NCBI GenBank assembly: GCA_021029095.1
Contig: JAJOHG010000296.1
Location: forward strand, 1-31,941
Length of the DNA: 31,941 nucleotides
From: Phellopilus nigrolimitatus
Lineage: Eukaryota; Basidiomycota; Agaricomycetes; Hymenochaetales; Hymenochaetaceae
Direction: 5' to 3'
Shown here: one piece after another, positions 11,104 through 19,703 of the stretch
How positions within the stretch are numbered: position 1 is the first letter of the stretch
How the letters are laid out: each line of letters opens with the position of its first letter
Made by a program: the position numbers and the translations under genes
The notes under the pieces: model-generated
Database searches by the model: none
The model's input: the letters and a program-made list of their open reading frames with translations, nothing else
What the model was told of the DNA's origin: nothing

Positions 11104-11738
11104 GTGAGGATCATGCCTCGGCAGCTGCAGCAGCAACAGCAGCAACGGCAACAGCAGCAACTTGGCCGCATCCCGTTGCTCTGGTCGTCCTTGCGCCGAC
11201 GAGCCAAAGCTCTTGGAGGACTTAGAGAGGGAAGGTTGGATAAATCAATAACCTAGGTACGTGCTCAAATCGTTGAACGCGAGTGCGACACTAACGAATA
11301 CTCCAGTGCCCGAACGCATGTACTTCTCTCCGCGCTCCCGTGTCTATCTCTGTCCTCCGGGATCGCACCGCGTGCAGTGAACGCGTCGACACAGATACCC
11401 GGCCCCCAGCGCGTCATCCAAGTACCCGACATCCAGGAACAGCCCGTCACCCCTGTCACCCCCGTCCGCACGCGCACGGTCATCGAGCAGTCTCAGACGC
11501 CCCTTTACTGCAGCGAGGAGTGCCGCAAGAAGGACCTCGAGTGATCAGACGGCTTGTCGAACTTATACACGGACCCCGCTCCTCCGCCGCTCCCTCCGCT
11601 GCCTTTGCATCCGCATCCCGCATCCGCGCCTGCGTCGGCGCCCCCGTCCTCGAATACATCAGCAGATACGCCCGCTTTTGAGGGCGGCATCCTGATGGCT
11701 GCAAGACGTTTACATGCGATCTTCCGCTCGGGCGCAGC
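11104..11738 (+). pseudogene. Ecl1-like zinc-finger protein, copy B (truncated)
   Basis: The presumed start ATG at 11,102-11,104 is followed at once by TGA where copy C has CGA. Downstream the expected frame gives a Ser/Asn tract from the CAG-type repeat, RCSGRPCADEPKLL and EDLEREGWINQ, with a TAA just before the exon end. After an intron ending near 11,305 come PERMYFSPRSRVYLCPP in one frame and RTRTVIEQSQTPLYCSEECR then KKDLE in another (about 11,466-11,541), stopping at TGA. The CxxxxC and YCSEEC pairs are the putative zinc ligands of this family. A later frame gives LSNLYTDPAPPP and AARRLHAIFRSGAA, after which the copy ends abruptly in a CAG-rich junction. Most of the C-terminal half seen in copy A is absent. 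Confidence 0.6.
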
Positions 11739-11935
11739 TGCAGCAACAGCAACAAGAACAGCAACAACAGCAACTTCGCTTCATCTCGTCGCACTGGTCG
11801 TTCTTGCGCTGACGAGCCCAAGCTCTTAGAGGAGTTAGAGAGGGAAGGTTGGATAAAGCAAAGACCTAGGTACGTAGTGAGATCATCTGAATGCGAGCGC
11901 GATGCTAACGACTGCTTCAGCGTCTCGAACGCGCG
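11739..11935 (+). pseudogene. Extra Ecl1-like first exon and intron (copy B2), fused upstream of the Kin1 relic
   Basis: A second CAG-type tract starts within the end of copy B and leads into CADEPKLLEELEREGWIKQRPR at 11,808-11,872 in segments, followed by GTACGT and an intron ending in TTCAG near 11,920. This is the first exon and intron of the same family again, and the exon frame is cleaner than in B. After the splice site, similarity to the family lasts only some 15 nt before Kin1-like sequence begins. The repeat tract is a likely recombination point. Confidence 0.55.
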
Positions 11936-11944
11936 CCAGCCATC

Positions 11945-14030
11945 CGCTAATGGAGCACGGCCACGGCCACGACCATTGTCAATGCCGATGGCGCCTCAGC
12001 AGTACGTTCCTGCCTGCGGTGGTGGTTGCGAGACGCATGCGTGCGCAGCCGCTCAGGCGCCGCTCGAGCCCAGAAGCTGCCCAGTTCAAGTCGCATGCTG
12101 GAAGATTGCACGCTCACGCTCTGAAAGACGCTTGGCGCGGGCGGCATGGGCAAAGTCAAACTGGCGTATCACAATGTCACCGGCGAGAAGGTGCGCAGCA
12201 GCTTCAGCGTCAGCAGTTCGATCTGTACACTGACATTTTAAGAATATATTAGTAACGATCTCGCCCGCCGTGTGCGCAGCTCGCGACCAAGATCCTCCCG
12301 CGAGACAACATTGCAAGCACATGGATAAATTGCGTCGCGCCGACAGCAGAGGCAGCGGCGAAGCAAGCGTCGAAAAGGACATCGAAGGAGACCCGCGCGA
12401 TGCGGGAGGCGCGCTGTCGATGCTACTACACCACCCGTATATCCGGGGCATGCGAAATGAGACACGGCCTTCTTCGCTGGCGCGTTGCCAGCAAGCTTTC
12501 CCGCCAAATCGGCTCCGCATTCGACTACTGTCACCGCAACAATGTCTTCCACCGCGACCTCAAGATCGAGAACATCCTCACGGGCAACATCAAGATCATA
12601 TACTTTAATCTTTCCAACATCTCCAGCCCTGTCGCCCATCTTTCCACCTTCTGCGGATCTCTATACTTCGCCGCACCTGAGCCGCTCAAAGCCAAGGTCT
12701 ACACCGGACCCGAGGCTGACGTCTGGACTTTCGGTGTCGTGTTCTACGTGCTCGTTTGTGGCAAGGTGCCCTTCGATGATCAGAGCGTGCCCATGCTCCA
12801 TGCGAAAATCAAACGCGGCCTCGTCGAATATTCAGACTAGCTCAGCGCAGGTGCGAGACATTTAAGAAGAAATCGTTTTCTTAACTAATTTGTCTTTCAT
12901 TTTCTGACAGAATGCAAACCCCTTACTTACACGCATGCTCGTCGTCAACCCATCCGCGTGCGCCACCCTCGCTGAGATCCTCTCGTAACCGTGGATCATC
13001 TACGGGCACGGATCACCCCCAAAGCCGCACATACTCCATCTCGAGCCCTGCGCGCAGACGAGCTCGACCGCCGGGTTATCCAGGGCATGTCCGGTTTCGA
13101 GTTCGGCTCCGAGGATGGGATCGAGCACAAACTTGTTGACATCCTCAAGAGCGGCGCATATGCGTGCGCTGTCCAGGTCTGGGAGCGCCGCCGGGCCCCA
13201 GGTCGCAATAGCCGCGGCGGACTCCAATGCATCCCTCGCGTCTTATGACAGCGCGCTTTCCGCTGGCTCGGGCTCCGGCCGCGCGGGAGATACGCCGACT
13301 GGGACGCCTTCGAAGAGCCGTCGCTTTTTGACTTCTACTGGCTCAAGTTGTTCTCACCCGGCTCGTCCTCACTCGACACCCCGACGCGCCGCACACCAGC
13401 GACATCGAGCTCTCATCTCTCACATGCGTCGCTCATCGACATGCAGCGCGAGTCCTCGGACCCCAACGGGCGGCTTGCACTCGCTTCTCTCGACGTGCGA
13501 GAAGCTTGAGCGCGGGCATATATACGGGCCTGGTCATTTCGCAAGCTCCCAGATGTCACTGCTCGGGAAAGATGGCGGCCCTGCTCGCCGCCGAGCGCGA
13601 TGAAACCCCTACCCGCCTCCGCAGCCATCAAGGCAAGCGGCGGATCACCTCAGTCAGACCAAGCCAAAGCGGATTAAAACATGGCGCTTCCACGTCTTCC
13701 CGCACCTGCGAGCACACATTACTCACGGCTGTCGTACGACACGCACGCCGTACTGCCGCCGACTTCGCCGAACTTCGCAGCTGCGAAGACAGCAATGCCA
13801 TGCGCGCCGCCCGCATCGACGCACCGTCGTAGCCAGTCTCAGCCAACGCCCGATGACGGCGTCGGTGCTCCGCGCCTGGGGCGGCGCTCGCGGTAGCGTG
13901 CACAGCGAGCGCGAGCCGCCTGCTCCGGCTGCACCGGAGCTCGGCACGTTTGCGGAGCGGATGGATGTGTCGAATTGCGCGTCCAGCACGGAGCTCGCCT
14001 GCTCGCGGTTCCGCGGGCGGATCGAACCTT
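11945..14030 (+). pseudogene. Kin1/Kin2-type Ser/Thr protein kinase, decayed
   Basis: Kin1 kinases (MARK/PAR-1 related) act in fungal polarity and exocytosis. The frame gives RMLEDCTLTL, TGA, then KTLGAGGMGKVKLAYHNVTG (glycine-rich loop, 12,124-12,190). An 89-bp intron (12,191-12,279) follows, then [10 protein letters not shown] with the ATP-binding Lys, [20 protein letters not shown], and after a frameshift [12 protein letters not shown]. About 30 residues including the hinge are deleted. The catalytic loop HRDLKIEN is present (12,550-12,573), but DFG is replaced by YFN (12,601-12,609). [12 protein letters not shown] and KVPFDDQS remain. TAG at 12,838-12,840 replaces a conserved Trp before LSAEC, which continues across a 60-bp intron (12,851-12,910). 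ADELDRRVIQGMSGFEFGSE, KLERGHIYGPGHFASSQMSL and LPRLPAPASTHYSRLSYDTH follow in other frames. The C-terminal KA1 domain was not found. The 3' border with the next relic is uncertain. Confidence 0.9.
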
Positions 14031-14130
14031 GAGTCTTTCGTTCAATCGACGCCCGGTGCCCTAGCAAAGGCATTACCCACTGCTGATGCTGCCCCGCCTT
14101 CACCGGCAGCGGCGGGCCCACCCCGCGTGC

Positions 14131-15115
14131 GACTTACCGACACCATCATCATCAGCATCACGGTGTGGAGGAGCCGGGTCCATTCCGCAAAAAGGATGCC
14201 CTGCTTTCGCTGCAGCTCCTTGCCTATCTCAGCAAGTACCCGCACGTACCCCAGGCGTTCGACAAGCCGCGTCTGAGCTTCCATCCGGAAACAGCGACGG
14301 GTAGCACAGGCATCTGCCATGGCTGCTGGAGCGAGGGACAGTTCAAGCTGGAGAGGAGGCGCGTGGACTAGGACCGGTGCGATGACAAGCGCGCACTCGT
14401 CCGCGACGGCGTCAGCGGATCTCAAGAAGGACGGCTTCTTCCAGGCGTTGACCGGGCGCGGGAAGGAGAAGGAGAAGGCCATCGCGATCTCCTCTGGGCT
14501 AAATCCGCCATCCCCTACCTCTCTGTCCAGCTCGGCGTCACCGCGGATGACCAACGTGTTCTCGCTCGTCGAGCGCTTCACGTTTCGCCCAAGCCCGACG
14601 GAGAGTAGTCTTCCGTCACCGCCGCATTTCTTACCGCCAGAAATTCAATATTGGGTAGGCGTCATTATGCGCAATGCGTGCCGGAAGGACGAGAGCCGCG
14701 GCGGGATAAGACAGTGTGCTAACAGTAAGTCTTTCTTTGCATTATCTCTTATTCGTCTATTCACAAAGGCCCCCAACCTATTCTAGTGCTTTGTGGTAAA
14801 TGGGAGTCATTCCCGCGAGAGTTCGCCAAGTGCCGACAGTGCAGGAAGGCGAAGTATTGCGGGAAGGAATGTGTGTCGCGTGCGTGGAGCGAGGGTCATC
14901 GGTTCTGATGCAGTGCGCGCGAGGGCGACGACATAGCCGAGAGCGGGTCGGGTGTCGGACAGGGTCAGAATGCTGAAGGTGATGGCGACAGCACGGAAGG
15001 TGCGGTGGCCAGCGTCGGTGTTGGAAGCGGAAGCGCGTCGGGAGTGCGCACGGTGTCGACAGTCGCACATGACAGAATGGAGCGTCGGTTGGCGCGGGTT
15101 AGAGAGCGCCAGTGA
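14131..15115 (+). pseudogene. SamB/Mub1-type MYND zinc-finger protein, C-terminal relic
   Basis: Mub1 works with the ligases Ubr2/Rad6 in proteasome-gene control in yeast, and samB affects morphogenesis in Aspergillus. Here a His-rich stretch (HHHHQHHGVEEPGPF at 14,141) leads to LLSLQLLAYLSKYPHVPQAF; after a frame change come NVFSLVERFTFRPSPTESSL, LPPEIQYWVGVIMRNACRKD and ESRGGIRQCAN. A 62-bp intron (14,725-14,786) joins to MLCGKWESFPREFAKCRQCR, KAKYCGKECVSRAWSEGHRF, which supplies the MYND Cys/His ligands. The next codon is TGA (14,906-14,908) where the family has Trp, then CSAREGDD and a Gly/Ser/Glu tail to the stop at 15,113-15,115. The last exon is otherwise undamaged. The armadillo-like N-terminal half is missing. 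It lies directly after the Kin1 relic on the same strand. Confidence 0.88.
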
Positions 15116-15479
15116 CTTGCATCTACAGCCGCTGCCGCCCTTGCGGGCATGCAACCTGTTGTAACTTTCTCGGCTGCTCGGAACAATGGTACAACGGTGA
15201 GTTAACATTCAGTCAGCTTTCCATTGAAATCTCAGTTACTCATTTTGCTTTCGAACACAGATTTCTTCGGAGTTCGCAAGGCCGCGAGGAGCATGCGGGC
15301 ATTGTCATGCTCGTGTCGCGGGCTTGCCCAGCGCCAACTCAAATACGACTACGCCGGCAAATCCTGTACCCTCTTTATTTGGCCCGGGGAACACTCTCGG
15401 CGGTCCGCCAGCAACGAGCATGTCGATACCTATTAGTATGCGGTGGCACGCAGCAGCAGCAACAGCCGCAGGATCATCA
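15116..15479 (+). pseudogene. Unrecognised exon-like remnant upstream of segment Z2
   Basis: A GT-AG interval at about 15,196-15,261 (GTGAGT ... ACACAG) has intron-like length. The following sequence reads DFFGVRKAARSMRA in one frame and PSANSNTTTPANPVPSLFGP, GNTLGGPPATSMSIP in another. The second is the Ser/Thr/Pro-rich kind of sequence common in fungal regulatory proteins. A short CAG-type tract sits near 15,451-15,470. No family can be named. It may be the N-terminal part of the protein whose C-terminus is Z2. Confidence 0.35.
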
Positions 15480-15905
15480 GTGATGACGACAATACTATTC
15501 CCGGTGAATCATCCAGTTCCACGCCCAACGGCGCCTGCACCAGAGTGCCTCCTCCCTCCAACCCGGGCCTGAACGTCTTCTCGGCGGAGGAACAGGCAAC
15601 CATCCGCAGCTTCCTGTCGGTGGTCGGGATCTCTGAGGCGGAAGCGCTTGCGGACGACGGAGCAGGGTACCCCACCACGCTCCATGTGGATATTGAGGCA
15701 CACATCGCGACGCTCGAGCGTGGGCAGGCGGTAGAGCGGATGCGGGCGGGCGGGCGAGCGAGTTAGTCCGGACCTAATCCAGGCGCTGGAGGTGCGCGAT
15801 CGTCGGGCGCGTGCGCGCACGTCACCGTCGCGTTTGACGCGAGATGCTTCGGCTGCGAGTTCAAGTTCGGATGCAGATGCAAGTGAAGATGACATGCTAC
15901 TGGGG
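15480..15905 (+). pseudogene. Segment Z2: unrecognised protein fragment paralogous to 1-230
   Basis: An open frame reads DDDNTIPGESSSSTPNGA, PGLNVFSAEEQATIRSFLSV, VGISEAEALA, then YPTTLHVDIEAHIATLERGQ and VERMRAG before TAG at about 15,764-15,766. In another frame it continues as PDLIQALEVRDRRARARTSP, SRLTRDASAASSSSDADASE, DDMLLG and TGA near 15,907. The last part aligns with Z1 at the start of the window. The protein is therefore a fungal gene present at least twice nearby, both copies damaged between the ERG and QALEVRD motifs. Function unknown. Confidence 0.5.
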
Positions 15906-16089
15906 TGATAGATGCAACGCGGATGCCGCGAGCGGGTTATTTATTACCTCTTTCTCTCTATTCCTGTTAATTTCTAGCACGCATCTGTACATTCTACAGC
16001 ATAATCTTCATGTCTACATATACAATATTTTCATATTTACGCGGGAAAGCAGTTGTTGTGAGTGCTTGCTAGAGTGGACACCGCCAGAT
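15906..16089. other. AT-rich spacer
   Basis: A short AT-rich stretch with runs such as ACATATACAATATTTTC. It separates Z2 from the 3' end of the minus-strand Mdm20 relic. No coding motif was seen. Confidence 0.45.
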
Positions 16090-18050
16090 GCTGCTGCGCG
16101 CGTGCCCGAGGCGCGTCGAGACGTCCCTAGGTGAGTCTTGGTCGAACTGCATCGCAGACTATCACCGCGTCAGTAAGCGGAGGGAGTATGAAAAGAATGC
16201 GGCGCACCTCTGCGAGCTCAAGTATGTACCTGCACACGTCGACAAATGCGCGGGCGTCTCGCGCACCGAGGGCGGCTCCTCAGCGTGCCGCTTCTGGCCG
16301 TTCGTCGGCGGCGAAAGGTACCCGTTTGCCTTCGGTGAGCCCTTTGTGTTGTTTCCGTGCAGCTTCTCCTGCTGCCTATTCACCTCCGCGAGCACGGCCT
16401 CCGGCTGCGGGAGCGCGTGGTCATGATACGGCCCGAGCCAGTCTCACAGCACAGCGACGTAGTCGAAGAACGTGAGCTCGTCCGCAGTCAGCTAAGTCAC
16501 ACCCATTGTTATACATTAGATCCCTTCACGTAAGGAAGAGTCACGGTACGCACCTCGCTGAGCTCAACCTCTTTGCGCACGTGGATACGCTCCTTCAGAG
16601 GAATCTTGTTCTCGGGATGTCTGCGACCTTCGGGTGGTCCCAGATAAGAAGCTTCTCCTCGACGGTCTCGTCGATGTCGCTTGCGAGCAGAAAGACGAGG
16701 GTATAGATGCGCAGGAACTTCGAGAGCCAGCCTGACTGGATGCCGTCGTGCCAGAATTTTGTAAGTAAAGAGCTTTGCATTTAAGGAAAAAAGAAATCAC
16801 TTACCCCGGACGAGTTCCTCACGAGCATCTACGCATCAAACTTCGGCTGGCCGCGCGGCTGATAATTCGACAGGACTTCGACGTAGCGCACCGCCGAGCT
16901 CGAGCGCCGCGGTCTATGCGCTGAGGTACGCGAGAGCGCGCATCGTCTCCTGCGCGGCCGAGAGGCCCTCCGCGCAGAGGACGGGCCGCCATAGCCTGTG
17001 CGCGCTGATTGAGAGACACAGCGCGGGCTCATTGTCCTAATTAGTGCTTGTGAAGCTTTATCTTTGTGTGAAGAAATTCGAGAAAAGACTTACGGAAACA
17101 TGCGGGTGCGCGTTGAGATACGCGTCGAGCGCGCTCAGCTCGGCGTCCTCGAGTATGGTGTACGACTTGAGGTCCTTGAAACGGCACGCTTTGTCGCTGA
17201 AGGTCTCGAATTCCAGCTTGATGAGACTCGCCATACCGTATTGTGACTCTACTCGCGATTGAAAAATACGAATATATGGATTATCAGCGTCGAAAGAAGC
17301 GTATTAAGAGTCAGACACGCTCACTTAAGTCAGGTCCGAACTCGTTTTCGCGCAAGCGCTTCTCAGGCTCCAGGAGTGCGAGCAGAGCACCACAATCGCG
17401 CCGTCCTTCCGCACCCGCGAGCTGATGAAACAAGCCGCGTACGTCCCCACCTTGTCCGCGACTGCCGGCGCTGCAAATGTCGCGTCGAGCACGACCAAGA
17501 ACTCGAGCCAGTTGCGATCACTTTATAATTCACCAAATGTGAAAACGGGCGTGTCACTAATATGTCCTTTGTTCTCAGAGAACATAATGCGAGAAGTCAT
17601 TTTCGCACTCACTTCTCCTCGACAAGCTTCGCGCGCGAGCGCGCCTTCGGCCGCAAAGTTGCCCCGTGCACGGACGAGGTCGCGGCGCAGTTCATCCACG
17701 ACGAGAGGCTCGTCTTCGTGATAGCGCGTTCCTCTTCCGAGTCGACAAGCGCAGCGACTTCGTGATTCATGCTGAGCGCCGTGAGCACGCTGATGTATAC
17801 GTGCAGACGGTCGGCGGTCGGAGGCCGCGTGCCTCGGTTCTGTGACAGTGCTGAGGAGGCCTTGAGCAAGTTTCTGTAAGACGATGCGCGCGGTGAAGGG
17901 CGTGGAGGGGTCGTTAGCATGGTATATAAAGCTGAGGACGGCCTAGTAGAGGAAGCGGTCGGTGCTGGCGGCGCCGAAGCTCTTATAAAGGCGCTGGGCG
18001 ATCTGCTGGGTCGCGCTACGCCGCCATGCTGAGCGCGAAAGAGCCTGAAA
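16090..18050 (-). pseudogene. NatB auxiliary subunit Mdm20/Naa25 relic, copy C (best preserved)
   Basis: On the minus strand, motifs follow the order of fungal Mdm20: QQIAQRLYKSFGAASTDRFL, FIYHANDPSTPFTARIVLQK then LAQGLL, DRLHVYISVLTALSMNHEVA, VVDELRRDLVRARGNFAAEG, and after an intron DRNWLEFLVVLDATFAAPAV. Then come SHQAG-type sequence, KACRFKDLKSYTILEDAELS, ALDAYLNAHPHV, the Arg-rich block around LCAEGLSAAQETMRALAYLS, FWHDGIQSGWLSKFLRIYTL, and finally LTADELTFFDYVAVL, TGA, DWLGPYHDHALPQPEAVLAE. Introns of 50-70 bp separate several blocks. Frame changes lie near 17,820 and 17,700, and stop codons interrupt several blocks (for example after AYLS, after PKFDA and after VAVL). The extreme N-terminus and the C-terminal motif are not seen. 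NatB acetylates Met-Asp/Glu/Asn N-termini; this copy cannot make a full subunit. Confidence 0.8.
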
Positions 18051-18334
18051 ATGAATGTTGGAGACCCTATTGCATAATAGAGTAGAAATCTGCACTTACC
18101 TTATGCTATTTGTGTGTTGCTACTGCTTGTCGGACTGGCACGCTGACGGGAAGACGTCTGCGAAGTCGAATTGATCGCTGTCCGGCACAGCCCGAGGACA
18201 GCCATGCGTCGTCCTCATTATGTCGATCTTCAAGCTTCGTCTTCGTCTCGACCTCTCGACTTCTTGGCTGCGCTCCGCGGGTTCTTTCTCTTTCTTCGTG
18301 CCTTCACCGTGCAGATCTGTAAGCTATCTATCTA
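18051..18334. repeat. Divergent intergenic block, copy C
   Basis: This is the third copy, with the GATCGCTGTCCGGCACAGCC core at 18,174, a slightly altered CTTCGTCTTCGTCTCGACC tract and the terminal CTATCTATCTAG. The next bases, ATGCGAGGC, are the only one of the three aligned start regions in which ATG is followed by a sense codon. The minus-strand acidic frame seen in copy B is interrupted here by stops. Confidence 0.62.
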
Positions 18335-19690
18335 GATGCGAGGCCTCGCCAGCAGCAGCAACAGCAACAGCAACAGCAGCAACTTGTCCTCATACCGTCA
18401 CGCTGGTCGATCCTGTACTGGCTAACCCATGCTCTTGGAGGAATTAGAGGGAAGTTTGGGCAAATCAAAGACCTAGGTATGTGCTCAAATTGTTGAAAGT
18501 GAGCGCGGCACTAACAAATACTTCAGCGCCCGAACGCATGCCCCTCTCCCCGCGCTCCCACGTCTGTCTCTGTCCGCCGGACTACGCGCCGCGTTTCTCC
18601 GACCGTCTGAAAACATCGGATTCGGCGCGTCTTACCGCGAAGACAAAATCCCATGGGAAGGAGAAGCGCGTCAGCCTCGGCGCGCACCCTGCTCAGCTCA
18701 ACCCGGCCCACGTCTCTCCGCCTCCGCCCAGCTCCGTTCTCTCCCCTTTCCTGCCCAACTCATGGCGCGCGCCCAATCTGCGGGATCTTCGAGCGCTCGT
18801 CCTCGGCGCGATCGCGCTCCGCAAAGCTTGCTCCGACTCGGACACGAGCTCGAGCGCGATCGATACGAGCTTCACCGCGAGCGCCAGCGCCGAGCCAAGG
18901 AGCCTCTCGGGAAGAGCGATCCGACAGCTTGTCGAATTTATACACGGACCCCGCTTCCCCGCCGCTCCCTCTACTGCCTTTGCATCCGCATCGTGCATCC
19001 GCGCCTGCATCCGCGCCTCCGACCTCGAATACATCAGCTGATAAGCGCCCGCTTTTCGAGGGCGGTATCCCTATGGCCGCGAGACGTTTACAAGTGATCT
19101 TCCGCTCGGGCGCGGCAGACAGCGAGCAGGCGAAGGAGGAGAGGCGGTCGCGTGAGGAGCAGGTGAAGAAGGAGGAGGAACGCGGGCGGGCGAAGGACGT
19201 TACGAGCAAGGCAGAGAGAGAAGCTCGCACGAACAGGAGGGCCGGGAAGGTAGAGGCGAAACCCAAGGAGTGGAGACGATCTACCCGGCACGCTGGAACG
19301 ATTTGGTCTACAACTACGGCGGCAACTTGAACCCCAGCGCGCCTGCGGGCGTCATCTCGACCCACCGTCGGCCCTCGATTGGCGCCGCCTCGAACCCGCA
19401 GGCAAATGCGGTTAACACGGCGACAGTTTGCGCGCCCGGCGCGCCGACGCGCACGCAAAGCGCGCTCGAGCTCTACGCGAAGTACCCGCTTTTCGTGTGT
19501 GCTCACTCGTCGTCCTTCATAAGTCCAGCACCGCGCTCGCCACCCGAGTCTCGCCTTCAGCTACGCACCCGGATTCGGCCTCGTCAGCTCGGCCTCGACC
19601 TCGAAGTCACTGTCGACAAAGTCGGCGATCAGGCGACTAGCGATCCTTGGGGTACATTCGGATGCGCCTCAGTGGTCGCCAGCTCGTTTG
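18335..19690 (+). pseudogene. Ecl1-like zinc-finger protein, copy C
   Basis: Starting at the ATG right after the TCTAG, the frame reads MRGLASSSNSNSNSSNLSSY, RHAGRSCTG and then TAA, so exon 1 is cut before the conserved LLEELE motif. After an intron ending near 18,525, exon 2 gives APERMPLSPRSHVCLCPPDY, then SDRLKTSDSARLTAKTKSHG without the YCSEEC finger, so the finger segment is deleted. NSWRAPNLRDLRA continues in frame to SDSDTSSS. One extra base near 18,890-18,910 shifts the frame, after which EERSDSLSNLYTDPASPPLP, EGGIPMAARRLQVIFRSGAA and a Lys/Glu-rich stretch follow. A missing G near 19,268 (versus copy A) shifts it again before YPARWNDLVYNYGG and APTRTQSALELYAKYP. The copy ends before the C-terminal exon of copy A. 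Confidence 0.6.
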
Positions 19691-19703
19691 GTACACGTTG
19701 TAA

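Noticed and set aside
12996..13232. Minus-strand frames with protein-like look inside the Kin1 relic
   Set aside because: The + strand here matches Kin1 (ADELDRRVIQGM...), so the minus reading is antisense of it.
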